Assembly (NCBI GenBank): GCA_022843745.1
Contig: JALHNB010000013.1
Location: forward strand, 100,716 to 164,715
Length of the DNA stretch: 64,000 nucleotides
Source: Anaerolineae bacterium
Lineage (GTDB): Bacteria; Chloroflexota; Anaerolineae; Aggregatilineales; Phototrophicaceae
Reading direction: 5' to 3'
Positions within the stretch are counted from its first letter, which is position 1, and the number at the start of each line of letters is the position of its first letter. The notes beneath the pieces were generated by a model. The model had not been told where the DNA came from and searched no databases. It saw only the letters and a program-made list of their open reading frames with translations. Of this stretch, positions 9,553 to 18,373 are shown piece after piece. The position numbers and the translations under genes are program-made.

Positions 9553-11115
9553 ATGCCAATAAAAATTGCAATGATCGGGGCGGGGTCAATCGGCTTTACC
9601 CGACGTTTGATGCAGGATATTCTGGCGGTGCCGGAACTGCAAGACACGACCTTCGTGTTTATGGATATATCCCAGGAAAACCTGGATATGGTCTCACAGC
9701 TTTGCGAACGCGACATCAAATTCAACAATTTGCCTGCAAAAGTGGTCGGTACGACCAGCCAGCGTGAGGCAATCGAAGGTGCGGATTACGTGATTTCCAC
9801 GATCCGGCAGGGTGGGCTGGAAGCATTCGCGACAGATATCGACATTCCGCTGAAATATGGCATCGACCAATGTGTCGGCGATACCATCTGCGCAGGCGGC
9901 ATCATGTATGCCCAACGCACCATCCCCGTACTGCTGAATATCTGCAAGGATATTCGCGAAGTCGGCGCGTCGGATGCACTGTTTTTGAATTACTCGAATC
10001 CGATGGCGATGAACACCTGGGCCTGCAACAAATACGGCGGTGTCCAGACGATAGGCCTGTGTCACGGTGTCCAGGGCGCACACTGGCAGATCGTAAACTG
10101 CATCGAACATTGGGCGAAGGCCGAAGGATTAATCGGCGAGGACGAAAAACTGCACCGCCGCGATGTCGATGTGATCGCAGCAGGCATCAATCACCAGACG
10201 TGGTTTGTGAAAGTCCACTGGCGCGGCATGGACATGATCCCGCGTTTGCTCGAATTGTTCGAAAATCATCCCAAATACCCGGAAACTGAAAAAGTGCGTA
10301 TCGACGTGCTGCGGCGCTTCGGCTACTACAGCACCGAATCGAACGGTCATTTGAGTGAATACCTGCCCTGGTATCGGAAGCGCGTGGACGAAATCAACCA
10401 ATGGATCGACCTCTCAAGCTGGATTAACGGCGAAACGGGCGGCTACCTGCGCGTTTGTACCGAAGGTCGCAACTGGTTTGAGACGGATTTCCCTAACTGG
10501 ATGAAGGAAGAACCGCCCACAATCTCGCCGGATCGTCGCAGCGAAGAACATGGTTCGTATATCATCGAATCGCTGGAAACCGGGCGCACCTATCGCGGGC
10601 ATTTCAATATCCCCAACCAGAATCACATCACGAATCTGCCCAATGGCTGTATCATCGAAATCCCCGGCTATGTGGACAAAAATGGCATCAATATGCCTGT
10701 GGTTGGTGATCTGCCGATGGCGTGTGCGGCGACTTGCTCTGCCAGCGTCCGCGTTCAGGAAATGGGTATGGAGGCGGCAGTACATGGCGATGTGACCCTG
10801 CTCAAACAATCCATGCTGCATGATCCGCTGGTCGGCGCGGTCTGCAACCCCGAAGAAGTCTGGCAGATGACCGACGAAATGCTGGTCGCGCAGGCCAAAT
10901 GGCTGCCCAATTACGCGCATGAAACCTCCGCTGCACAACAGCGCCTCAATAACGCCGTTATCAACGGTACGCGCGTCAAATTGACCGAAACCAAAGGTGC
11001 GGCGCGGTTGCAAATCAAGTCCGTCGAAGAGATGGCGAAGAACAAAGCTGAATCGCGTGCCAGCGCTGCTGCCGCCGATAAAGGCAAAATGACAAAAGAA
11101 CCCGAAGCACATTAG
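9553..11115 (+). CDS. Glycoside hydrolase family 4 protein (alpha-galactosidase/alpha-glucosidase-like)
   Basis: NAD- and metal-dependent glycosidase of family GH4, which cleaves alpha- or beta-glycosides by a redox mechanism. The NAD-binding N-terminus IAMIGAGSIGFTRRLMQDIL, the YSNPMAMNTWA motif and the metal-ligand motif GLCHGVQG are all present. The overall pattern (CVGDTICAGGIMYAQRTIP, ADYVISTIRQGG) is closest to the alpha-galactosidase MelA and alpha-glucuronidase type. The 520 residues include a low-complexity Ala/Lys-rich tail after about residue 480. Expressed from the arabinose cluster, 37 bases behind araD, it probably releases monosaccharides for the neighbouring enzymes. Exact substrate unknown. 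Confidence 0.85.
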   Translation: MPIKIAMIGAGSIGFTRRLMQDILAVPELQDTTFVFMDISQENLDMVSQLCERDIKFNNLPAKVVGTTSQREAIEGADYVISTIRQGGLEAFATDIDIPLKYGIDQCVGDTICAGGIMYAQRTIPVLLNICKDIREVGASDALFLNYSNPMAMNTWACNKYGGVQTIGLCHGVQGAHWQIVNCIEHWAKAEGLIGEDEKLHRRDVDVIAAGINHQTWFVKVHWRGMDMIPRLLELFENHPKYPETEKVRIDVLRRFGYYSTESNGHLSEYLPWYRKRVDEINQWIDLSSWINGETGGYLRVCTEGRNWFETDFPNWMKEEPPTISPDRRSEEHGSYIIESLETGRTYRGHFNIPNQNHITNLPNGCIIEIPGYVDKNGINMPVVGDLPMACAATCSASVRVQEMGMEAAVHGDVTLLKQSMLHDPLVGAVCNPEEVWQMTDEMLVAQAKWLPNYAHETSAAQQRLNNAVINGTRVKLTETKGAARLQIKSVEEMAKNKAESRASAAAADKGKMTKEPEAH

Positions 11116-11126
11116 AGATTTGTCGC

Positions 11127-11154
11127 GTAGGGGCGCAGCGCGCTGCGCCCCTAC
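11127..11154. repeat. Perfect GTAGGGGCG palindrome
   Basis: A 28-base perfect palindrome with no loop: 11127-11140 begins GTAGGGGCG and 11141-11154 is its exact reverse complement, ending CCCCTAC. It fills the 54-base gap between the GH4 gene and the aldolase gene and is the cleanest copy of the family in the window. Confidence 0.85.
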
Positions 11155-11169
11155 AAATAGGATATATGT

Positions 11170-12060
11170 ATGTCTCATTTTCACGGTATCTGGCCCGCGC
11201 TGGTCACGCCATTTACGGACGATAACACAGTCAATGTCCCGGTTTTGCGGGCGTTAGTCGATGATCTGATCGCCAAAAAAGTCGATGGTTTTTACGTGTG
11301 TGGCTCGACGGGCGAAGGCGTTCTAATGTCCGTCGCCGAGCGCAAATTGGTCGTGGAAACGGTACTGTCGCAAGCCAATGGTCGTGTGCCAGTTATTGCG
11401 CATATCGGCGCGATGGCGCTGGTGGATGCGCGTGACCTGGCGTGGCACGCTTGCGATCATGGCGCGGCGGGCGTGAGCAGCATTCTTTTACCACAATATA
11501 GCGGCATTGACAGCCTGTATGCCTATTTTGAAAATCTCGCGGCGGCTGTACCTGATTTGCCTGTCCTGGCTTATATGCTGAACAGCAGCTACAACAACGT
11601 CGATTTGATGTGCCGTTTGATGCAAATCCCGAATCTGATGGGCGCGAAATACACCGGGCCGGATGTCTACGAATTTGGAGAGGTCGTCCGGCTGCGCGAC
11701 GAAAACTGGACAATGCTTTCCGGCATGGATGAAGTCTGTTTATACGCCGCGATGCAGGGCGCTCACGGCAACATCGGCTCGACGCTGAATTTTATGCCGG
11801 GTGTCTATCGCGCTATTCACGAATCTGTGCGCAGTGGAAATCTGGCGGAAGGGCAGTCGCTTCAGATACGCGCGAATCGTGTGACGACGGTCATGATTAA
11901 TGCCGGATTTATGGGCGCGATCAAACAGGTCGTGCTGCCCATGCTCGGCTTCGACTGTGGCCTGCCGCGTTTGCCGCATTCGCCACTTGCACCCGAAAAA
12001 CTTGCAGCTTTACGAGATGAACTCGAAGCCGCTGGTTTTGCAGAACTGGCAGCGATGTAA
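11170..12060 (+). CDS. DapA/NanA-superfamily aldolase (N-acetylneuraminate lyase-like)
   Basis: TIM-barrel class I aldolase or dehydratase acting on a 2-keto acid. The N-terminus GIWPALVTPFTDD and the GSTGEG carboxylate-binding motif are diagnostic of the superfamily, and the GSTGEG form plus overall pattern are closer to N-acetylneuraminate lyase than to DHDPS. The Schiff-base lysine is Lys160 in GAKYTGPD, and the catalytic tyrosine is probably in LAYMLNS. Length 296 is normal. The surrounding sugar genes argue for a catabolic rather than lysine-biosynthetic role; substrates such as a 2-keto-3-deoxy sugar acid or sialic acid are both possible. Confidence 0.85.
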   Translation: MSHFHGIWPALVTPFTDDNTVNVPVLRALVDDLIAKKVDGFYVCGSTGEGVLMSVAERKLVVETVLSQANGRVPVIAHIGAMALVDARDLAWHACDHGAAGVSSILLPQYSGIDSLYAYFENLAAAVPDLPVLAYMLNSSYNNVDLMCRLMQIPNLMGAKYTGPDVYEFGEVVRLRDENWTMLSGMDEVCLYAAMQGAHGNIGSTLNFMPGVYRAIHESVRSGNLAEGQSLQIRANRVTTVMINAGFMGAIKQVVLPMLGFDCGLPRLPHSPLAPEKLAALRDELEAAGFAELAAM

Positions 12061-12134
12061 ACATTTGTAGCTGCATAGCTCAAGTTTGCCCATTTTGGAT
12101 ATTCAAAATTTTTGTTGAAACTAGGAGAAAAACA

Positions 12135-13592
12135 ATGGCTTTAGCACAACCTCAACGAATCCCCGCATCCTCATTGAATCAACGCCCGGTCACACTGGCG
12201 GTGATTGTGGGCAATCGCGGTTTTTTCCCGCATCATCTGGCACTCAAGGGGCGCAATACAATCCTCGAAATTCTGGAAAAAGCAGGCATCAAAGCCATCA
12301 TCACGCCAGAAAACGACACCAACGTCGGCGCGATTGAATCGCTGAATGAAGCGCGGCTGTGTGGTGAATTGTTCCGCCAGCACCGCGACGAAATCGACGG
12401 CGTTCTGGTAACGCTCCCAAACTTTGGCGACGAACGTGCGATTGCCAATACGCTGCGTTTTGCTGACCTCGACGTGCCGGTGCTGATCCACGCTTTCCCC
12501 GACGATGCGACCCGCATGGACATCAAGAATCGCCGTGACAGCTTTTGCGGCAAGATGAGCGCCTGCAATAATCTGCGCCAGTACAACATCAAATATTCGC
12601 TGACCAGCAACCATACAATGGATCCGACCACTCCCGAATTCATGGCTGATTTGAAGCAGTTCGCTGCCGTGTGCCGTGTCGTGCGTGGTCTGCGAACCGC
12701 GCGTTTGGGCATGATGGGCGCACGTCCGAAAGAATTCAAGACCGTGCGTTTCAGCGAAAAACTGCTCGACCACGCCGGGATCACTGTCGAAACGCTCGAT
12801 CTCTCGGAAGTGTTTGGTCAGATTGATCGCCTGGAGGACGATAACGAGATTGTCGTCAGCAAATTGAACGACATCAAGAATTACGCGCGTACCGCCAGTG
12901 TGCCGCAGCTTTCGCTCAACCGCATGGCGAAATTCGGTGTCGTGCTGGATCGCTGGATGGATGAGAATCAGCTTGACGCGACGGCGATTCAATGCTGGAC
13001 TTCGATGGAAGAATATTTCGGTGTTGTCCCCTGCACGCTGATGAGCATGAGCAGTAATAAGCTGAATCCCTCGGCCTGCGAAACCGATATTGTCGGTGCG
13101 CTGGCGATGCTGGGGCTGCAATTGGCATCCGGCAAGCCGTCAGCACTGGTCGATTGGAACAACAACTACGGTGAAGACCCGGATAAAGCCGTTGTTTTCC
13201 ATTGCTCAAACCTGCCCAAAGACGTGTTCATTGACGACATTCCCGTCATGGATTTTCAGGAAATCATCGCTGGTACTGTCGGACGCGAAAACACCTACGG
13301 CACGATCTATGGTCGTGTGAAAGAAAGTCCTTTCACCTATCTGCGTATTTCCACCGACGATTTTTCGGGCAAAATGACAGCCTATGTGGGCGAAGGTGAA
13401 TTCACAAACGACCCGATTGACACATTCGGTGGCTATGGTGTGGTGCAGGTGCCGCGCTTCCAGGAATTGCTGGCCTATATCTGCGACAACGGATTTGAGC
13501 ATCATGTTTCGATCAACCAGGCACGAGTCGGCGGCGCACTCAACGAAGCGATGTCGAAATACCTGGGTTGGTCAGTTTATCAACATAAATAG
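12135..13592 (+). CDS. L-fucose/L-arabinose isomerase-family protein
   Basis: Aldose-ketose isomerase of the FucI/AraA fold. Candidate metal ligands are the glutamate in TSMEEYFG, the aspartate in ACETDIVGA and the histidine in VVFHCSN, in the order seen in fucose isomerases. The N-terminal domain shows the LPNFGDERA strand of this fold. At 485 residues it is shorter than E. coli FucI (591). It lies in the cluster that has araB and araD but no canonical araA, so it may supply L-ribulose from L-arabinose; that is inference from context. Alternatives are fucose or another deoxy sugar. ATG at 12135 follows an AGGAG site. Confidence 0.8.
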   Translation: MALAQPQRIPASSLNQRPVTLAVIVGNRGFFPHHLALKGRNTILEILEKAGIKAIITPENDTNVGAIESLNEARLCGELFRQHRDEIDGVLVTLPNFGDERAIANTLRFADLDVPVLIHAFPDDATRMDIKNRRDSFCGKMSACNNLRQYNIKYSLTSNHTMDPTTPEFMADLKQFAAVCRVVRGLRTARLGMMGARPKEFKTVRFSEKLLDHAGITVETLDLSEVFGQIDRLEDDNEIVVSKLNDIKNYARTASVPQLSLNRMAKFGVVLDRWMDENQLDATAIQCWTSMEEYFGVVPCTLMSMSSNKLNPSACETDIVGALAMLGLQLASGKPSALVDWNNNYGEDPDKAVVFHCSNLPKDVFIDDIPVMDFQEIIAGTVGRENTYGTIYGRVKESPFTYLRISTDDFSGKMTAYVGEGEFTNDPIDTFGGYGVVQVPRFQELLAYICDNGFEHHVSINQARVGGALNEAMSKYLGWSVYQHK

Positions 13593-13653
13593 CTGTTAGC
13601 CTCAGCGGTCAGCCGTCAGCTTTATGTGATTTGATTTTTGAAGTTGGTAAATC

Positions 13654-13683
13654 GCATGGGGCATGATATATCATGCCCCTACG
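13654..13683. repeat. GTAGGGGCG-family palindrome (AT-centred variant)
   Basis: GGGGCATGATA and TATCATGCCCC form a perfect 22-base palindrome (13658-13679), flanked by the family end CTACG. It lies between the isomerase and mannosidase genes. Upstream, 13594-13622 holds a short TCAGC-rich direct repeat. Confidence 0.7.
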
Positions 13684-13774
13684 AAAACCGTTACCACATT
13701 CATTGGCCGATTTGCTTTGGCTGCCTCGCTGAAATACTGACAAGCTCATTGCTTATCTTGAAGGAGACTCACTT

Positions 13775-16700
13775 TTGATTCACAAAGTTCGCTGGACTGC
13801 CCAGAAAATCGGCCAACGCATCGCTCTCATCGAGCCGTTGGTCTATCGCAAACGTCATCCGCTGCCGTCATTTCACTTTGCGACTCTGCCTGACCCGATG
13901 GATTCACCACCGATTGCGCCCGATGTGGATGACAGCGCATGGCAGGTCATCGAGCCAGGTACCTATTGGTCGTGGGTAAACGTCAATTTTGTATTGCGGA
14001 CGAGCTTCCAGGTGCCGTCAGAGTGGGAAGCAGATCGTGCCGTCGCGCTCTATTTACCGTTAGGCGAACTCGGCGGATTCAGCCACCCCGAATCGCTGGC
14101 CTACATCGACGGTATATCTTATGCCGCTGCGGATCGTCATCACCAGGAAATTCAACTGGCTGACCAATGGCGCGATGGTCAACCCCACGCGCTGGCACTG
14201 CACGGCTGGACAGGTGTCGCCCCCGATTCGCGTCAGCAGCAAATTCGCCAATGTGAAGTCGTCCAGATCGACCAGCCCACGCGCGATTTCCTTGCAACCG
14301 CGCGAATCGCGTTGGGGATCGCCAAAGTTCTGGACGAAAATGAACCCGCCAAAGGTCACTTATTGACCGCGCTGGATGATGCCTTCAAAATTCTCGATAC
14401 GCGCGAACCATTTGGTGATGCGTTTTATGAGAGTGTTCCCGCTGCGCATGAAGCGCTCAAAAATGGCATCGCCAAAGCTGGCCCGGCGATGGATGTGTCG
14501 ATTACCGCATCCGGTCATGCGCACATTGATGTGGCGTGGCTGTGGACATTGGGGCAGACCCGCCGCAAAGCCGGACGCACATTCCACACGGTTCTGCGCC
14601 TGATGGAACAATTCCCGGATTATCATTTTTCACAGAGCCAACCGCAGCTTTACGATTACGTCCGCCAGGACTATCCCGAATTGCTTGAGGCGATCAAAGA
14701 GCGCGTTGCTGAAGGACGTTGGGAGCCGATTGGCGGCATGTGGATCGAAGCCGATTGCAACCTCAGCGGCGCAGAATCATTGGCGCGGCAATTTTTGCTT
14801 GGGCGTACATTTTTCCGCAAGCTTTTCGGCGAAGGTGTCGAATCGCCCGTGCTGTGGCTGCCGGACGTGTTCGGTTACGCCTGGGCGCTGCCGCAGTTGA
14901 TTAAACAGGCTGGACTGGAATATTTCTTCACCATCAAGATTGGCTGGAGTCAATATAACCGCCTGCCGTATGACAGCTTCTGGTGGCAGGGTGTGGATGG
15001 CACGCGCGTACTGACTCACTTCAGCACGACCAAAGAGCCGAGCAGCCCATACGCCGCGACCTACAACGCGATGGCGAATGCCGAAGAAACGATAGGTACC
15101 TGGATTAACTTCCAGCAAAAAGAGACGCAGCAGGACTTGCTAATGGCCTTCGGATATGGTGATGGCGGCGGCGGTCCGACCCGCGAAATGCTGGAAAATA
15201 TCCGCGAGATGGCGAATTTCCCGGCCACGCCAAGAATGCAGCAGCGCGATGTGGGTGATTTCTTCAAAGATATGGAAGAAAAATACGGCGACGATCTGCC
15301 TACCTGGAATGGCGAACTCTATCTCGAATTCCATCGCGGGACTTACACCACGCAGAGCCGCAATAAACGTGCCAATCGTAAAGCCGAATTTTTGCTACAC
15401 GATGCCGAATTTGCCGCGACACTCGCCAGCCTGCTTGATCCGACTTATGAATACCCAGCAGAGATGATTAACAAAGCCTGGGAACTCATCTGCCTGAATC
15501 AATTCCACGACATCATCCCTGGTAGCAGTATTCACGATGTTTATATTGAGTCGCAGCAGCAGTACGCTGAAATCACGGCGATGGGTACGACAGTGCGCGA
15601 CTGTGCGCTGCTGCCGATTGCCGCCAAACTCGGCGCGGATTTGCTCATCGTGAACCCAACCTCATTCACGCGGCGCGACCTGGCTTTCTGGCAGGGCAAA
15701 GTTAGTGCATCGAAAATTTTGCGCCGTCCTGACGGAACGCCCGTCCTGACACAATCGACCAGCCAGGGAACGTGGATCGCGATTGGCGACATTGCGCCTC
15801 TCAGCGTGACACCGCTGACGATGGCTGATGACAGCGCGACGATGCCGGAAACCGGACTGATCGTGACACCGACGCTGCTGGAAAACGACTATGTTCGCGT
15901 TGAACTGAACGACGCTGGCGACATCACGCGCATTTATGACAAAGCCAACGAGCGCGAAGTTTTGAGTGGAATCGCCAACCAGTTCCAGGCGTTTGAAGAT
16001 CGCCCCATGAATTGGGATGCCTGGGATGTCGATATTTTCTATGACGACAAAATGTGGTTGAGCGATCCCGCCTCACAGGTTAAAGTGGTCGAGGCTGGCC
16101 CGCTGAGGGCGACGCTGGAAATTCACCGCCGTGTGCTGCACAGCGATTATGTACAGCGCATTTCGCTGGCCTATAACAGCCCACAGCTTGATTTCGACAC
16201 GAGCATAGACTGGCGCGAACGCCATATCCTGCTGAAAGTGGCTTTCCCGGTAGAAATTCTCTCGCCTGTCGCGACCTACGACATCCAGTGGGGCAACGTC
16301 CAGCGCCCGACGCACCATAACACCAGTTGGGACTGGGCGCGTTTTGAGACCTGCGCACAAAAATGGGTTGACCTTAGCGAAGGCGATTACGGTGTCAGCC
16401 TGTTGAACGACTGTAAATACGGCCATGATATTCACGGCAAGGTGATGCGAATCAGCCTGCTGCGCGCACCGACCATGCCCGATCCTGAGGCCGACCAGGG
16501 TGAACATCGTTTTGCCTACAGCCTCCTGCCTCATACAGGCGGTTGGGATGTGTCTACGATGGCAGCAGCTTATGGGCTGAATGATGCGTTGATTGTCTGG
16601 GAGGGTGGTCATTCAGCGAGTGACCCGCAGCCGATTGCGTCCGGCCTCATCACAGCCGATCACACAAATATTGTTATCGAGACGATTAAACGCGCTGAAG

Positions 16701-16903
16701 ACGGAAACGGCATCATTGTGCGTCTCTACGAGAGCCAGCGTCGGCGTGGTAATGTGAAATTGACGACCAGCTTTGGCCTCAAAAGCGCCTCGCGGACGAA
16801 CCTGCTTGAAGACGATCAGGAAGCCGTTGCGGTTGATGGTAACAGCATTGATTTGTACATCAAGCCGTATGAAATCGTGACGCTCCGCCTCGTCCCCGCG
16901 TAA
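13775..16903 (+). CDS. Alpha-mannosidase, glycoside hydrolase family 38
   Basis: Zinc-dependent retaining alpha-mannosidase. The catalytic domain begins near residue 240 with the zinc-binding GHAHIDVAWLW motif. The nucleophile aspartate lies in LWLPDVFGYAWALPQ near residue 364, and FHRGTYTTQSRNKRANRKAE precedes the helical domain. The NQFHDIIPGSSIHDVY motif near 572-587 carries another zinc ligand. Beta-sandwich domains fill the C-terminal 400 residues. Total length 1042 is normal for bacterial GH38. No signal peptide is visible, so it acts in the cytoplasm on imported oligosaccharides. The TTG start at 13775 follows AAGGAG by nine bases. Confidence 0.93.
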   Translation: MIHKVRWTAQKIGQRIALIEPLVYRKRHPLPSFHFATLPDPMDSPPIAPDVDDSAWQVIEPGTYWSWVNVNFVLRTSFQVPSEWEADRAVALYLPLGELGGFSHPESLAYIDGISYAAADRHHQEIQLADQWRDGQPHALALHGWTGVAPDSRQQQIRQCEVVQIDQPTRDFLATARIALGIAKVLDENEPAKGHLLTALDDAFKILDTREPFGDAFYESVPAAHEALKNGIAKAGPAMDVSITASGHAHIDVAWLWTLGQTRRKAGRTFHTVLRLMEQFPDYHFSQSQPQLYDYVRQDYPELLEAIKERVAEGRWEPIGGMWIEADCNLSGAESLARQFLLGRTFFRKLFGEGVESPVLWLPDVFGYAWALPQLIKQAGLEYFFTIKIGWSQYNRLPYDSFWWQGVDGTRVLTHFSTTKEPSSPYAATYNAMANAEETIGTWINFQQKETQQDLLMAFGYGDGGGGPTREMLENIREMANFPATPRMQQRDVGDFFKDMEEKYGDDLPTWNGELYLEFHRGTYTTQSRNKRANRKAEFLLHDAEFAATLASLLDPTYEYPAEMINKAWELICLNQFHDIIPGSSIHDVYIESQQQYAEITAMGTTVRDCALLPIAAKLGADLLIVNPTSFTRRDLAFWQGKVSASKILRRPDGTPVLTQSTSQGTWIAIGDIAPLSVTPLTMADDSATMPETGLIVTPTLLENDYVRVELNDAGDITRIYDKANEREVLSGIANQFQAFEDRPMNWDAWDVDIFYDDKMWLSDPASQVKVVEAGPLRATLEIHRRVLHSDYVQRISLAYNSPQLDFDTSIDWRERHILLKVAFPVEILSPVATYDIQWGNVQRPTHHNTSWDWARFETCAQKWVDLSEGDYGVSLLNDCKYGHDIHGKVMRISLLRAPTMPDPEADQGEHRFAYSLLPHTGGWDVSTMAAAYGLNDALIVWEGGHSASDPQPIASGLITADHTNIVIETIKRAEDGNGIIVRLYESQRRRGNVKLTTSFGLKSASRTNLLEDDQEAVAVDGNSIDLYIKPYEIVTLRLVPA

Positions 16904-16912
16904 TATCAAAAT

Positions 16913-16957
16913 CGACATTTGTAGGAGCGACTCGGTGAGTCGCCCCTACAAATGTCG
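16913..16957. repeat. Long GTAGGGGCG-family inverted repeat
   Basis: A 45-base inverted repeat with arms of about 20 bases: CGACATTTGTAGG at 16913-16925 and its complement CCTACAAATGTCG at 16945-16957, with GCGACTC/GAGTCGC inside. One mismatch. It starts ten bases after the mannosidase stop and may act as its terminator. Confidence 0.8.
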
Positions 16958-17024
16958 TATCCTCAAAAATTGCGAATCCTGAACAGATGAGCTAAAATTT
17001 CCTTCTGACCAATCGGAGGAAAAT

Positions 17025-18230
17025 ATGCCGCAAATATCACTTTCTGCCGCACGAGCATTGATGCTCGATGCGCAGGGATTACTACAACCACGCTCCAAAG
17101 CCGCCAAAAAAGCTGACGTTCTAGAATCGATTCGCCTGATGGGGCTGCTGCAAATCGACACTATCAGCGTTGTCAACCGCAGCCCCTACCTCGTTCTGTG
17201 GAGTCGACTCGGCGATTACAATATGAAATGGCTGGATGAACTGCTGGCTGAAGGCAACCTGTTCGAATATTGGTCACACGCGGCCTGCTTTTTGCCGATT
17301 GAAGATTATCCGATGTATCGTCGCCTTATGCTGGACGGTCAAAAAGGATGGACAAGCGCAAAAAAGTGGCTGGAAGAACATGCCGCAGTGGTCGAGCAGG
17401 TGATGTCGCGGGTACACGAACGCGGCCCGGTGCGCTCCTCCGATTTTGAGCGTACCGATGGTCAAAAAGGCGCGTGGTGGAATTGGAAAGAGGAAAAGTT
17501 AGCGCTCGAAGCCCTGTTTAATACTGGCGATTTGATGATTTCCAAGCGTCATAATTTCCAGCGGCTTTATGATCTGCGCCAACGTGTCCTGCCCACATGG
17601 GAGGATGCTCACGCACCTTCTTATGAGGAAGTCCGGCGAACGATGACATTAAAAGCCGTCAAAGCGCTCGGTATTGCCACCGCGCTGTGGATTGCGGAAT
17701 ATTTCTATATGCCGAAACAGGGTATCAAGCCCTATATGGAAAAACTGGCTGACGAAGGTGCGCTGATTCGTGTTGAGGTGGAAGGGCAGGTTGAGCCGTT
17801 TTATATCCATCCGGATTCTCAAAAGAGCCTCAAAAAAGCCGAATCTTTAAAGCCGTCGCTGACTGCTTTGCTCTCGCCGTTCGATCCGCTAACTTCAGAT
17901 CGTAAACGCGCTTTAGATTTGTTCAATTTCGACTACCGAATCGAATGTTACACGCCTGCACCCAAGCGGCGCTACGGCTATTTCACGCTGCCGATTTTGT
18001 GGCGTGGACAGCTTATCGGGCGGCTTGACCCGAAAGCGCATCGCAAAGACAAAGTTTTTGAGATCAAAGCGCTGCATCTTGAACCCGGTGTGGTTGTGAC
18101 CGACGAAATGATCGCTGATCTCGCGAAGATGCTCCAGGACTGCGCGTCCTGGCATCAAACGCCGGAGGTCATCGTGCGGGTGAGCGACCCGCCGGAGGTT
18201 GTGGAACGGCTGACGAAGGCATTGGCGTAA
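17025..18230 (+). CDS. YcaQ/AlkX-type DNA glycosylase (HTH_42 family)
   Basis: Member of the AlkZ/AlkX (YcaQ) winged-helix glycosylases that unhook interstrand crosslinks and bulky alkylated bases. The N-terminal LSAARALML opening and the catalytic motif LLQIDTISVVNRSPYLVLWSR (near residues 44-64) are present; the QID triplet corresponds to the Gln-hydrophobic-Asp motif of the AlkX branch rather than the Gln-x-Gln of AlkZ. Three winged-helix segments follow, and the C-terminal part holds a conserved GRLDPKAHR strand. Length 401 is typical. The gene has its own GGAGGA site, 71 bases after the palindrome at 16913. Confidence 0.88.
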   Translation: MPQISLSAARALMLDAQGLLQPRSKAAKKADVLESIRLMGLLQIDTISVVNRSPYLVLWSRLGDYNMKWLDELLAEGNLFEYWSHAACFLPIEDYPMYRRLMLDGQKGWTSAKKWLEEHAAVVEQVMSRVHERGPVRSSDFERTDGQKGAWWNWKEEKLALEALFNTGDLMISKRHNFQRLYDLRQRVLPTWEDAHAPSYEEVRRTMTLKAVKALGIATALWIAEYFYMPKQGIKPYMEKLADEGALIRVEVEGQVEPFYIHPDSQKSLKKAESLKPSLTALLSPFDPLTSDRKRALDLFNFDYRIECYTPAPKRRYGYFTLPILWRGQLIGRLDPKAHRKDKVFEIKALHLEPGVVVTDEMIADLAKMLQDCASWHQTPEVIVRVSDPPEVVERLTKALA

Positions 18231-18253
18231 ATTAGTAGATAAAAACGGGCTAT

Positions 18254-18364
18254 TGAGCGCACAGTGACCGAAGAAAATCCCTGCGGATGTGCGCCCCTAT
18301 GATGATGCGCTTTTGTGGAAAAATTATCGAAATTCCTCTGTGTTCTCTGTGACTCTGTGGTTCA
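18254..18364. repeat. Degraded copies of both intergenic repeat families
   Basis: GCGCACA near 18254 is inverted as TGTGCGCCCCTA near 18286-18299, a loose GTAGGGGCG-type hairpin. Directly after it, 18335-18364 (CTCTGTGTTCTCTGTGACTCTG and on) is a half copy of the CACAGAG family found complete at 53913-53979. The region separates the convergent glycosylase and VWA genes. Confidence 0.5.
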
Positions 18365-18373
18365 AAATCGCCT

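Noticed and set aside
11170..12060. Calling the aldolase a dihydrodipicolinate synthase for lysine synthesis
   Set aside because: GSTGEG motif, sugar cluster context and the lack of other dap genes favour a catabolic aldolase.
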